This document shows positions 8,922 to 17,231 of a DNA stretch of 64,000 nt, piece after piece. The stretch's first letter is position 1, and every line of letters begins with the position of its first letter. Source of the DNA: Sphingomonas ginkgonis (lineage in GTDB: Bacteria > Pseudomonadota > Alphaproteobacteria > Sphingomonadales > Sphingomonadaceae); NCBI RefSeq assembly GCF_003970925.1, contig NZ_RWJF01000001.1, positions 304,501 to 368,500 on the forward strand, given 5' to 3'. Under the pieces are notes generated by a model. It searched no databases, was not told the DNA's origin, and was given only the letters and a program-made list of their open reading frames with translations. The position numbers and the translations under genes are program-made.

Positions 8922-10631
8922 ATGCGTTCCCGCCTTTTCCTAGCGTTCGCCGTCCTGTCGCTGACCGGCTGCGCGACCACCACCGTCCTTCCGCCCCCAG
9001 CCGCCAGCCCGGTCGGTCTCGAGAGCGGGATGATCAGCGCCGCCGACCCGCGGGCTGCCGCAGCCGGAGTCGAGATGCTGCGCCAGGGCGGCACTGCCGC
9101 CGACGCAGCATTGGCGACGATGGTGGCGCTAACGGTGGTCGAGCCGCAGTCGAGCGGAATCGGTGGCGGCAGCTTCATGGTCACTGACGACGGGCGCGGC
9201 CATGTCCAGAGCTACGATAGCCGCGAGGCGGCGCCGCATGCCGCGAGTGGCGACTGGTTCTTCGTCAACGAACAGCCGCTCACCGTCCCCCAAGCAATCC
9301 CCGGTGGCCGCAGCGTCGGCGTGCCCGGCAACATGCGGCAGATGGCGCTGGTTCACCGCGACCACGGCCGGCTCGCTTGGGCCGCGCTATTCCAGCCCGC
9401 GATCAGGCTCGCCCGCGATGGTTTCCACATTACGCCCCGGCTGTTCCAATCGCTCGGCACCTACCGCGAGACGGGCGCGCTGAGCGCCGAGGCCCGCGCG
9501 CTCTACTACCAGCCCGACGGCAGCCCGAAACCGGTCGGAACGCTGATCCGCAATCCCGCGCTCGCCGCCTTCCTCAAATCGGTTGCCGCGCGCGGACCCG
9601 AGGCCTTCTACCATGGCGACAATGCGGGGCGGATCGTCGCCGCGGTCACCACCGCGCCGCGCAACCCGGCGCCGATGGCTGCAGGCGACCTCGCCACCTA
9701 CGATGCAAAGGAGCGCATACCTGTCTGCGGCACTTACCGCACTTACCGGATATGCGGGATGGGCCCGCCATCCAGCGGAGCGACGACCGTTTTCGCGACT
9801 CTGAAGATGTTGGAGCGGTTCGATCTGTCGCGGCTCGGCCCGGACAACGTCACCAGCTGGCATCTGATCGCCGAGTCGATGCGTCTCGCCTACGCCGATC
9901 GCGACAAATATCTAGCCGATAGCGACTATGTCCATGTGCCGGTCGCCGGGCTGATCGACGCGGGCTACCTGTCGCAGCGCGCGCAACTGATTGCTCCGGA
10001 CCGGACCATGACCAGCGTCGCCGCTGGCAACCCGCACGGAGCGCCAGTTGCCGCGGACCGCCCGCTCCAGCCGGTCGAACATGGCACCTCGCACTTCGTT
10101 GCAGTCGACCGCGCCGGCAACATCGCTACCATCACCTCGACGATTGAAAGCCCGTTCGGCTCGGGCCTGATGGTCAACGGCTACTATCTCAACAACGAGC
10201 TGACCGACTTCAGCCTGGTGCCCCAAATGAACGGCACGCCAGTCGCCAACCGGGTCGAGGGCGGCAAGCGGCCACGCAGCTCCATGGCGCCGACGATCGT
10301 CTATGCGGCGGACGGGCGTCCTCGCCTTGCGGTCGGCGCGGCGGGTGGGGCGACCATCCCGGCGCAGGTTCTGAAAGCGATTATCGGGGTGATTGACTGG
10401 CGTCTGTCGGCCCAACAGGCGATCGCCCTGCCGGTGCTATTCAGTCCCGGCGACACCGTGTTTGTCGAGCGTGGGAGCAGCATGGAAGCCATGGTGCCGC
10501 AACTGGAGGCGCTCGGGCACAAGGTCCAGGTTCGCGATCCGAGCTTCAAGGCCAATGCGATCGAGTGGGTCAACGGTCGGCTGGTGGGGGCCGCCGATCC
10601 GCGCAGCGAAGGGGTCGCGATCAGCGAATGA
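8922..10631 (+). CDS. ggt: Gamma-glutamyltransferase, predicted lipoprotein
   Basis: Cleaves or transfers the gamma-glutamyl group of glutathione and related peptides, probably in the periplasm. The 569-aa product starts with a signal peptide ending in a lipobox (LSLTGC, Cys17), so it is likely membrane-anchored. The autoprocessing and catalytic threonine lies in VEHGTSHFVAVD (Thr389), the junction of the large and small subunits. PSSGATTVF, FGSGLMVNGYYLNNELTDF and GAAGGATIP are family motifs. Ten bases after pyrD on the same strand. Might supply amino acids from extracellular glutathione. Confidence 0.93.
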   Translation: MRSRLFLAFAVLSLTGCATTTVLPPPAASPVGLESGMISAADPRAAAAGVEMLRQGGTAADAALATMVALTVVEPQSSGIGGGSFMVTDDGRGHVQSYDSREAAPHAASGDWFFVNEQPLTVPQAIPGGRSVGVPGNMRQMALVHRDHGRLAWAALFQPAIRLARDGFHITPRLFQSLGTYRETGALSAEARALYYQPDGSPKPVGTLIRNPALAAFLKSVAARGPEAFYHGDNAGRIVAAVTTAPRNPAPMAAGDLATYDAKERIPVCGTYRTYRICGMGPPSSGATTVFATLKMLERFDLSRLGPDNVTSWHLIAESMRLAYADRDKYLADSDYVHVPVAGLIDAGYLSQRAQLIAPDRTMTSVAAGNPHGAPVAADRPLQPVEHGTSHFVAVDRAGNIATITSTIESPFGSGLMVNGYYLNNELTDFSLVPQMNGTPVANRVEGGKRPRSSMAPTIVYAADGRPRLAVGAAGGATIPAQVLKAIIGVIDWRLSAQQAIALPVLFSPGDTVFVERGSSMEAMVPQLEALGHKVQVRDPSFKANAIEWVNGRLVGAADPRSEGVAISE

Positions 10632-10645
10632 GAGGGGGAGAGGCG

Positions 10646-12403
10646 ATGGCAAGACGCCAGGCGCTGGAGCCGTTCAACAGTCTCGTTTCAATGTTCTTCA
10701 CTCGTGCGGCAGAGAAGGGCGACAAGCCCTTTCTCTCGGCCAAGCGGGACGGGGCGTGGCAGCACGTCAGCTACGCCGATGCGGCGCGCCAAGTCGCCGC
10801 GTTGGCCGCCGGGCTCCGGCGGATCGGGCTTCAGCCCGGCGACCGAGTCATGCTGGTCAGCGAAAACCGCCCGGAGTGGCTGATCGCCGACCTCGGCATC
10901 ATGGCCGCAGGCTGCGTCACCGTCCCGACCTACATCACCAACACGGTCCGCGATCATAGCCATATACTGGCCAACTCGGGCGCGAAGGCAGTGATTGTCT
11001 CCAGCCAGAAGCTCGCGCAGCAGCTCGTCCCGGCTGTGATCCTTGCGCCCGACTGCCACCATGTCATCAGCATCGACGAGATCCGCCGGGCGCAGAGCGA
11101 AGCCGAGTTCCACCGCTGGCACGAGCTGACCCGGGACGGCGACGTTCAGACCATACGCACCCAAGCCGCGGCTTTCCGTCGCGAAGATCTTGCCTGCCTC
11201 ATCTACACCAGCGGTACCGGCGGTGCGCCGCGCGGGGTGCGCCAGCACCATGGCATGATCCTCCACAATTGCGCGGCCTGCGTCGATGTGATCGCTAACG
11301 ACTTCGGCTGGGACGAGGAGGTGTTCCTCTCCTTCCTTCCCGCCAGCCACGCCTATGAGCATAGCGGCGGACAGCATTTCCCGGTCAGCCTCGGCGCGCA
11401 GATCTACTATGCCGAGAGCCTCGAAAAGCTCGCCGCGAACATCGAGGAGGTCCGCCCGACCATCATGGTCGTCGTACCCCGACTCTTCGAGATGCTGCGG
11501 CAGCGCATCCTCAAGCAGATGGAAAAGGGCGGCGCGCTGACCCAGCACATGCTGAAACGCGCGTTGGCGATCGGGCAGAAGCGCTACGACGGCCATGTCC
11601 CCGTGTGGGACCTTCCGATGGATCTCATCCTCTCGCAGACTGTGCGGAAGCGGGTTCAGGCGAAATTCGGCGGCCGGATCAAGGCGATGGTGTCCGGCGG
11701 TGCGCCGCTCAACCCCGAGGTGGGGATTTTCTTCTCGTCATTGGGCCTAACCTTCCTTCAGGGCTATGGCCAGACCGAGGCGGGACCGGTGATCAGCTGC
11801 AACCGGCCGAGCGTCGGCATCCGCCTCGATACGGTCGGGCCACCGCTGCTCAATACCGAGGTCAGGATCGCTGGCGACGGCGAGATCATGGTTCGTGGCG
11901 AGAACGTGATGCACGGCTACTGGAACAACCCGGAGGAAACTGCCCGGGTGCTTCAGGACGGCTGGCTCGCCACCGGCGACGTCGGCCATTTCGACGACCA
12001 TGGCCGGATCAAGATCACGGACCGCAAAAAGGACCTGATCGTCAACGACAAGGGCGACAATGTCTCGCCGCAGCGGGTCGAGGGCATGCTGACGCTGCAG
12101 CCGGAGATCGCCCAGGCGATGGTGTACGGCGACCGCCGTCCGCACCTGGTCGCCTTGCTTGTCCCCGAAGCCGAATATGCCGATGCGCCGGATCTTCAGC
12201 AGCGGCTCGCCAAGGCGGTCGACCGGGTCAATGCCGAACTCAGCGTGATCGAGAAGGTACGCCGCTTCATTATCGCCGACGCGCCGTTCACCACCGACAA
12301 CGAGATGCTGACGCCCAGCCTCAAGATCCGGCGTCACATGATCCGGGCCACCTATGGCGAGCGGCTCGACGCGCTTTACGGCGGCGGCGGAGCGAAGTCC
12401 TAG
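10646..12403 (+). CDS. AMP-dependent long-chain fatty acid--CoA ligase family protein
   Basis: ANL-superfamily adenylating enzyme that activates fatty acids as acyl-AMP and then acyl-CoA. The AMP-binding P-loop reads YTSGTGGAPRGV (residues 187-198), a deviation from the usual TSGTTGxPKG with Arg in place of Lys. GYGQTEAGPVIS, WLATGDVGHFDDHG and DRKKDLIVNDKG are present in order, and the late catalytic Lys region (TPSLKIRRHMI) is near the end. Architecture (NTNTVRDH region, EQHF-like segment) resembles long-chain ligases of the FadD15/FAA1 kind. GGGGGAG upstream of 10646 is a strong RBS. Its stop overlaps the opposing gene by four bases. Confidence 0.88.
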   Translation: MARRQALEPFNSLVSMFFTRAAEKGDKPFLSAKRDGAWQHVSYADAARQVAALAAGLRRIGLQPGDRVMLVSENRPEWLIADLGIMAAGCVTVPTYITNTVRDHSHILANSGAKAVIVSSQKLAQQLVPAVILAPDCHHVISIDEIRRAQSEAEFHRWHELTRDGDVQTIRTQAAAFRREDLACLIYTSGTGGAPRGVRQHHGMILHNCAACVDVIANDFGWDEEVFLSFLPASHAYEHSGGQHFPVSLGAQIYYAESLEKLAANIEEVRPTIMVVVPRLFEMLRQRILKQMEKGGALTQHMLKRALAIGQKRYDGHVPVWDLPMDLILSQTVRKRVQAKFGGRIKAMVSGGAPLNPEVGIFFSSLGLTFLQGYGQTEAGPVISCNRPSVGIRLDTVGPPLLNTEVRIAGDGEIMVRGENVMHGYWNNPEETARVLQDGWLATGDVGHFDDHGRIKITDRKKDLIVNDKGDNVSPQRVEGMLTLQPEIAQAMVYGDRRPHLVALLVPEAEYADAPDLQQRLAKAVDRVNAELSVIEKVRRFIIADAPFTTDNEMLTPSLKIRRHMIRATYGERLDALYGGGGAKS

Positions 12404-12816
12404 CGGTTGGCGACCCGGGTGTAGGGCACGAACTCGCCAATGGCGCAGCTGCCCACCGTGAAGCCGCTCGCCGTGTCGATCACCCGAGCGACATCGCCGT
12501 CGCACAGGCCGAGCCCGCCGAACTGCTTCGTCAACAGGGCATAGCCGCCGAAACCGAGGTTGGTGCAGCTCCCGCGCAAGTGGTTGACGTAGGTGGTCCG
12601 GCCGTTGCGAAACAGCAGCGTGCGATCGTCGACCGTCACCATGTCGTTGGAACGCCAGTTCGACAGACAGCTCACCGGCTTGCCGGGAACGCGGCCGGCG
12701 AGTTCGCGGGCGATCTGGGCCTGAGCGCGGGCGCTGCGGGTCGGCGGGTCGGCGGGGTAGGCGCTGCAGGCGGCGAGGCCGGTCAGGAGCAGGAGGGGAA
12801 TAGCGGCGGCACGCAT
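12400..12816 (-). CDS. Small lipoprotein, DUF6491-like
   Basis: 138-aa exported protein with a clear lipoprotein signal (LLLLTGLAAC, Cys near residue 17). The mature part has four further cysteines, spaced as two likely disulfides, and a short beta-rich pattern (VDDRTLLFRNGRTTYVNHL) that I associate with the DUF6491 family of alpha- and gammaproteobacteria; this match is from memory. Function unknown. It lies downstream of gloB on the same strand, beyond a 42-base gap that holds a palindrome, and overlaps the acyl-CoA ligase stop tail to tail (CTAG). Confidence 0.75.
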   Translation of the reverse strand: MRAAAIPLLLLTGLAACSAYPADPPTRSARAQAQIARELAGRVPGKPVSCLSNWRSNDMVTVDDRTLLFRNGRTTYVNHLRGSCTNLGFGGYALLTKQFGGLGLCDGDVARVIDTASGFTVGSCAIGEFVPYTRVANR

Positions 12817-12844
12817 GGCGTCTCTCCGAGTCTGATGAACCCGA

Positions 12845-12864
12845 TCATGAACGGCTGTTCATGA
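12845..12864. repeat. Perfect inverted repeat TCATGAAC-GGCT-GTTCATGA
   Basis: Eight-base arms with a four-base loop, overlapping the gloB stop codon. A further GATGAAC lies just to the left (12834-12840), so TGAAC-type words occur three times in 35 bases. It may be a hairpin terminator without a T-tract, or an operator in front of the small lipoprotein gene. Confidence 0.45.
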
Positions 12865-13593
12865 ACGATAGCTGTCCTTCGCTGCTCGAAGCCTCCCGAA
12901 CTCCGCGGCATTGCCAGCGCGAACGAAGGGGTTGCTGTCGCGTTCCTCTGCGATGGTGGTCGGCAAGGTAATCTTGCCGGCGGCGCGATCCGCCTCGACC
13001 CGCGTGAGCCGGTCGGTGATCGCCGTCATTTCGGGCATCACATGAGTCGCAAAGCGCGCATTCGAAAGCGTATATTCGTGCGCGGCATAGACACGCGTCT
13101 CGCCCGGGAGTGCCGCGAGCCGCTGAAGCGAGGCATACATCTGCTCGGGTGTCCCCTCGAACAGGCGCCCGCAGCCCATCGCGAACAACGTGTCTCCGAC
13201 AAAGGCGATTCCTGCCTCGCGAAAGACGTAGGCAATGTGCCCGAGCGTATGTCCGGGCACCTCCCACACCTCGCCATCAAGCGCGCCCACCTGCACTCGA
13301 TCTCCCTCGGCAACGGTGCGATCGACCGCCGGGATCCGCGCTGCCTCCGCCGCCGGAGCGGTAATCGTGCAGCCGGTCGCCGCCTTCACCTCGGCGTTGC
13401 CGCCGACATGATCGGGATGCCAGTGAGTGTTGAAAATCTGCTTGGCCTGCCATCCCCGCGCTTTGAGGCCCGCGAGCGCCACCGCCCCGTCGCCGGGATC
13501 GATCACCGCCGCTTCACCCGTCTCGGGGTCGCGCAGCAGCCAGATATAATTGTCGCTGAACGCCGGCAAGGCGACGACCTCGGCCGCACGCAT
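12859..13593 (-). CDS. gloB: Hydroxyacylglutathione hydrolase (glyoxalase II)
   Basis: Hydrolyses S-lactoylglutathione to lactate and glutathione, the second step of methylglyoxal detoxification. Metallo-beta-lactamase fold with the dinuclear metal motif THWHPDHVGG near residue 58, GHTLGHIAYVF with a ligand His, FVGDTLFAMGCGRLFEG with the bridging Asp, and the late YAAHEYTLSN His. The chosen ATG overlaps the gloA stop (TGATG); an ATG six bases upstream is an alternative. Forms a coupled pair with glyoxalase I. Confidence 0.94.
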   Translation of the reverse strand: MRAAEVVALPAFSDNYIWLLRDPETGEAAVIDPGDGAVALAGLKARGWQAKQIFNTHWHPDHVGGNAEVKAATGCTITAPAAEAARIPAVDRTVAEGDRVQVGALDGEVWEVPGHTLGHIAYVFREAGIAFVGDTLFAMGCGRLFEGTPEQMYASLQRLAALPGETRVYAAHEYTLSNARFATHVMPEMTAITDRLTRVEADRAAGKITLPTTIAEERDSNPFVRAGNAAEFGRLRAAKDSYRS

Positions 13594-14009
13594 CACCATT
13601 CGCCGGTGTTGGGCATCGACGACCAGGGCTCGGCCGGAATCATGGCGCCTCCCTTCTGGAGCAGTTCGACGGAAATGTTGTCGGGGGATCGGACGAATGC
13701 CATGCGGCCATCCCGAGGCGGTCGATTGATCGTCACGCCGGCTTCCATCAACCGCCGGCAGCTCTCGTAGATGTCGTCTACCTCATAGGCGAGGTGCCCG
13801 AAGTTGCGGCCGCCGCGATATTCCTCCGGATCCCAGTTGTGGGTGAGTTCGACCTCGCCACCCTGATCCCCCGGAACGCCGAGGAAGATCAGGGTGAAAC
13901 GCCCCGCCTCATTGTCGATCCTCCGACGCTCCTCGAGACCGAGGCGTTGAAAAAACGCAACAGTGCGCTCCGGATCAGCAACCCGAAGCATGCTGTGTAG
14001 AAATTTCAC
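13593..14009 (-). CDS. gloA: Lactoylglutathione lyase (glyoxalase I), VOC family
   Basis: Converts the methylglyoxal-glutathione hemithioacetal to S-lactoylglutathione. The metal ligands expected of the family are visible: His in FLHSMLRV, Glu in GGEVELTHNW, His in NFGHLAYEVDD and Glu in NISVELLQKG. Family members begin with MKFLHSM; here this point is a GTG at 14009 with GGAG ten bases upstream, so I start there rather than at the distant ATG. The product is 138 aa. Stop overlaps the gloB start, so the pathway's two enzymes are made together. Confidence 0.9.
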   Translation of the reverse strand: MKFLHSMLRVADPERTVAFFQRLGLEERRRIDNEAGRFTLIFLGVPGDQGGEVELTHNWDPEEYRGGRNFGHLAYEVDDIYESCRRLMEAGVTINRPPRDGRMAFVRSPDNISVELLQKGGAMIPAEPWSSMPNTGEW

Positions 14010-14117
14010 TTCGTCGACACTCCGTTCATCGTTATAAATGCACCGTTCGTCGCTCACGCCAACCGGCAATACCGCACGGGGGCGAGCAATCATACGACGA
14101 ACGCAGGATGAAATGCG

Positions 14118-14861
14118 ATGATCCAGCTTGCTCAGGGCCGCGCCGTCCTACTCGGCGCAGTTGCGATTTTTGCTCTTGGTCTCACCACCAGCGGCTATGC
14201 GCTTGGCGACGGGCTGCGCCGATCCAAGATGACCGAGCACCGGACGGTGACGGTCCGCGGCGTGTCAGAACGCAACGTGACCGCCAATCTCGCCACCTGG
14301 TCGGTCGGCTTCTCGCACGAGGGCAGCGATCTGAGCTCGGTCCAGCAGTCGGTCGACGAGCAGGCGCGCGCAGTGCGCCTGTTCTTCCAGCGCGCGGGCT
14401 TCCAGCCCGACGAGGTGGCCGATACCGACGTGTCATTCAGCCGCGAGCAGCCGAAGGACAATGACGGTCATCCGGTCGGGCCGCAGAAGCTGGTGGTCAG
14501 CCGCTCGATTCAGCTGAGAACGCGCGACGTCTTGCGCGCCCGCGATGCTTACACCCGCCAGGCGGACCTTCTTCGCGCCAACGTCGAGCTGTCCGGAAGC
14601 AACATCAGTTACACATTCACCGGGCTCAACGGCCTGAAGCCGGAAATGATCGCCGAGGCGAACCAAAACGCGCGCAAGAGTGCCGAGCAGTTCGCGCACG
14701 ATAGCGGCGCCGCTGTCGGCAAGATCAAGACCGCGAGTCAGGGCTATTTTTCGGTCGGTGCGCGCGACGGCGAGGATTGCGACAACTGCGGCTCGTCAGG
14801 GGGGAGTTCGCCCTTTCAGAAGGTGCGGGTCGTCACCACCATCGACTACGATCTCGGCTGA
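14118..14861 (+). CDS. SIMPL domain-containing protein (DUF541)
   Basis: Exported or inner-membrane-anchored protein with an N-terminal hydrophobic segment (residues about 8-28). The SIMPL/DUF541 domain covers the rest, with the typical opening RTVTVRGVSERNVTANLATW and the mid-domain VSRSIQLRT. Near the C-terminus a DCDNCG motif offers two close cysteines. Family members are periplasmic or surface proteins of poorly known role; BP26 of Brucella is a relative. Stop overlaps the opposing TPR gene by 16 bases. Confidence 0.88.
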   Translation: MIQLAQGRAVLLGAVAIFALGLTTSGYALGDGLRRSKMTEHRTVTVRGVSERNVTANLATWSVGFSHEGSDLSSVQQSVDEQARAVRLFFQRAGFQPDEVADTDVSFSREQPKDNDGHPVGPQKLVVSRSIQLRTRDVLRARDAYTRQADLLRANVELSGSNISYTFTGLNGLKPEMIAEANQNARKSAEQFAHDSGAAVGKIKTASQGYFSVGARDGEDCDNCGSSGGSSPFQKVRVVTTIDYDLG

Positions 14862-15574
14862 GCCGCTGGCCGCGCCGGTGCCCGTTGGGGTGCCGGCGCC
14901 GTCACGGGACGACGGACGCTGAGCGGGACTTCGCTCATCGCAAGTGCCTCGCGCGCGGCCTTGCCCGTGGCTCCGGTCGGGTCGCCGGCCGCGGCACGGG
15001 TCCAGAAGTTGCGCGCTGTCGCTTCCTCGCCGGCCATGCTGGAAACGTGCCCCGCTTCGAACAACACGGTGGGATCGTTTGGTGCGAGCGTCAGCGCGCG
15101 GCCGATGGCCAGCTTGGCGGCCGGCACGTCGCCCTCGCGGATCGCCAGCGCCGTGCTGAAGTACCACAGGAAGGCGTCGCCGCTGATCGTCGCCGTCGCC
15201 TCGCTGACCTTGGCACGGGCCGTCTTGAGGTCGTTCTGCGCCTCGGCTGCGCGAGCTCGGTCGAGCAGGGCCTCGCCGCGCTGTTCGGCCTGCAGCCCGG
15301 TCCCGGCGAGCGCCCGGTCGAGGTCGAGGGCGGCCTTGCCCGGCTGGCCCGCGGCGATCCACAGATTGCCGGCGGCGGCCAGCGCGCGGGCCGTTGCGGG
15401 ATCGCCGGGCTTGCCCGCCGCGGCAGCTGCCTCGAACTGGAAGGCAGCGTCGGCCGGCCGGCCGGCAGCGTTGGCCTCGAGCGCACGGCATACCGCCGCA
15501 TCGGCGCTAGCGCCTGCGGGGCAGCGGCTGGCGAGCGCGGGCGCGGCAACAGCGGCGAGCAGGAGAAGGATCAT
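14846..15574 (-). CDS. Exported TPR-like protein, unknown
   Basis: 242-aa protein with a signal peptide (MILLLLAAVAAPALAS) and Ala-rich helical repeats of tetratricopeptide type from residue ~30 to ~200, including LALAPND-like turns (RALTLAPNDPTVLFEAG). The C-terminal 35 residues are rich in Pro, Ala and Arg, probably disordered. Its start overlaps the stop of the alpha/beta hydrolase upstream (ATGA). TPR units usually bind partner proteins in the periplasm; no partner can be named from the sequence. Confidence 0.82.
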   Translation of the reverse strand: MILLLLAAVAAPALASRCPAGASADAAVCRALEANAAGRPADAAFQFEAAAAAGKPGDPATARALAAAGNLWIAAGQPGKAALDLDRALAGTGLQAEQRGEALLDRARAAEAQNDLKTARAKVSEATATISGDAFLWYFSTALAIREGDVPAAKLAIGRALTLAPNDPTVLFEAGHVSSMAGEEATARNFWTRAAAGDPTGATGKAAREALAMSEVPLSVRRPVTAPAPQRAPARPAAQPRS

Positions 15575-16323
15575 CGGGCGAGCTCCACAAGATCAGCCAG
15601 AGCGCGGAGGATGGCGCGGATCTCGCGCGATTCCGACAGGCGATGTCCGCCGCCCTTGACGAGATGGAGCTGGACATCGGCTGAACGAAGCTGGTCCTTC
15701 AGCTGTACCGCGACAGAGAAGGGCACCTCCTTGTCCCGATCACCGTGCACAAGCCGCACCGGCCGATCGATCGCGATCTCGCCGTCGAGCAGCTTCAGGC
15801 GCTCGCCCGACTGCCAGAAGGGGAGGAAGGTTCGTCCCGGCTCGGGACCGTAGGGATTTGGCCGCTCGAGTCGGCCGATTTCCGCGAGCGCAGCCTTTTC
15901 GTCCGCAGTGTAGCCCCAGTCGGTGAAATCCGGTGCGGCCGCAATGCCGAGCAGGCCGCGGAATTGGTCGCCAAGTCGCAGTGCCAGGTGAAGGGCGATC
16001 CACCCGCCCATCGACGATCCGGCGAGGATCAGCGGGCCGCCTTCCGCCAGCGCTGACACATCTGCCGCGTCCTGCAGCCAGCCCTCGAGCGTGCCGTCCT
16101 CGAACTGCCCGGCAGAAGAGCCCGTCCCGCGATAATCGAAGCGCAGGCAGCCAATCCCCTGCTCGCCGCACCAGCCGTCGATCGCAACCGCCTTTCCGCC
16201 TTCCATGTCGGACGCATAGCCCGGCAGGAAGACAAGGGTCGGCGCCTCGGTTGTTGCCGGCAAGCGGTGGCGGACCGCGAGCGGACCGAGGGCCGTGATC
16301 GGCGGCTGGTGGGGAGCGTTCAT
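15571..16323 (-). CDS. Alpha/beta hydrolase
   Basis: Cytoplasmic serine hydrolase of 250 aa. The nucleophile elbow is AGSSMGGW (Ser near residue 103), with an oxyanion region VFLPGYASDMEGGKA, the acid in LVHGDRDKEVPF and the His in VKGGGHRLSE. The short lid and the GYxSDM loop resemble serine hydrolase group members related to palmitoyl thioesterase ABHD10. Substrate not deducible. ATG at 16323 preferred over the TTG one codon earlier. Confidence 0.88.
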   Translation of the reverse strand: MNAPHQPPITALGPLAVRHRLPATTEAPTLVFLPGYASDMEGGKAVAIDGWCGEQGIGCLRFDYRGTGSSAGQFEDGTLEGWLQDAADVSALAEGGPLILAGSSMGGWIALHLALRLGDQFRGLLGIAAAPDFTDWGYTADEKAALAEIGRLERPNPYGPEPGRTFLPFWQSGERLKLLDGEIAIDRPVRLVHGDRDKEVPFSVAVQLKDQLRSADVQLHLVKGGGHRLSESREIRAILRALADLVELAR

Positions 16324-16397
16324 CAAGTAGCCCCTGCCTCATCCGCACCAACCCGGCCAGAGAACGGCGACCAACTATTTCGCTTCGAGACAGTTCG

Positions 16398-16415
16398 ATG
16401 ACGCTTTTGCGTCAT
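16398..16415. promoter_or_regulatory. Perfect palindrome ATGACGC-TTTT-GCGTCAT, candidate operator
   Basis: Seven-base arms around a T4 loop, about 50 bases upstream of the DUF2490-like gene and 75 bases upstream of the divergent hydrolase. Position and symmetry fit a dimeric regulator site in a divergent promoter region. No regulator is encoded next to it. Confidence 0.45.
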
Positions 16416-16464
16416 ACAAATAACAATGGATTTTCACTATTCTGACCCTAATGAGACTGGTCCC

Positions 16465-17145
16465 ATGAAAAAGCAGCTGCTCGCCGCGGCCGTCATGGTC
16501 GCTCTCGCCCTGCCGTCGGCCGCCTCGGCGGCGACGTCGGACTCCCAGGTCTGGACGACCGCCAACCTCACCGTGAAGCTCGCCGACAAGTGGCGGCTGC
16601 AAAACGAGCTGGTGCTCCGCTTCAGCGACAATCGCGACGGTCTCTACGAGATCGAGAACAACACGCTGCTCGGCTATAAGCTCAACTCCAACCTGACCTT
16701 GTGGGGCGGCTACACCTTCAACCCCCAGTACAGCCACGGCGACCTCACCACCCGCGAGCACCGGTTGCGCGAGCAGCTGACCGCCGACAAGCTGGCGATG
16801 ATCGGGAACGGCAAGCTCAGCGGACGGCTCCGCACCGAGCAGCGGTGGCGCGAGAACGCGGACGGCACCGGCTGGCGCGTCCGCCCCTATCTGAAATACG
16901 CCCTTCCGCTCGGAGCCAAGTCGAAGACCGCGCTCATCCTGACGCACGAGAGCTTCCTCAACCTCAACACCACGCCGTTCCAGAACCGCCGCGATTACCG
17001 GATGCGCAACCTAGTCGGCATCTCGACCCCACTCAGCAAGCAGTTCAGCCTCGAGGCGGGCTACATGAATCAGTATACCTTCGTGCATGGCCGCACGGAC
17101 ACCAGCGACAACATCCTGTCGCTGACGCTAGGGGCGTCGCTCTAG
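16465..17145 (+). CDS. DUF2490-like outer-membrane beta-barrel protein
   Basis: 226-aa exported protein with a clean signal peptide (MKKQLLAAAVMVALALPS, cut near ASA-AT). The mature part alternates polar and hydrophobic residues (LRFSDNRDGLYEIENNTLLGYKL, EQRWRENADGTGWRVRPYLKYAL) and ends in a strand closing with SL, as in DUF2490 proteins, which are predicted small outer-membrane barrels. Preceded by a palindrome and followed by a strong hairpin, so it may be monocistronic. The start lacks a good Shine-Dalgarno. Confidence 0.8.
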   Translation: MKKQLLAAAVMVALALPSAASAATSDSQVWTTANLTVKLADKWRLQNELVLRFSDNRDGLYEIENNTLLGYKLNSNLTLWGGYTFNPQYSHGDLTTREHRLREQLTADKLAMIGNGKLSGRLRTEQRWRENADGTGWRVRPYLKYALPLGAKSKTALILTHESFLNLNTTPFQNRRDYRMRNLVGISTPLSKQFSLEAGYMNQYTFVHGRTDTSDNILSLTLGASL

Positions 17146-17192
17146 CCTTCAGCTTACAAGAACATCATCTTTGCAATTGCCGCGGATTTGCG

Positions 17193-17226
17193 CTCCCCTG
17201 TTCGCCTGACCGGAAGAACAGGGGAG
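17193..17226 (+). promoter_or_regulatory. 11-bp perfect hairpin covering the Shine-Dalgarno of the M20 peptidase gene
   Basis: CTCCCCTGTTC (17193-17203) and GAACAGGGGAG (17216-17226) pair without mismatch over a 12-base loop. The right arm holds the only Shine-Dalgarno (GGGGAG) for the ATG at 17232. There is no T-tract, so a classic terminator is unlikely. In an mRNA starting upstream of 17193 this hairpin would block ribosome entry; it may be an RNA switch, a thermosensor or insulation from the upstream gene. Confidence 0.6.
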
Positions 17227-17231
17227 TGACC

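Noticed and set aside
12837..12852. LexA-like GAAC-N8-GAAC direct repeat
   Set aside because: Alphaproteobacterial LexA boxes need N7 spacing and the neighbours are not SOS genes.
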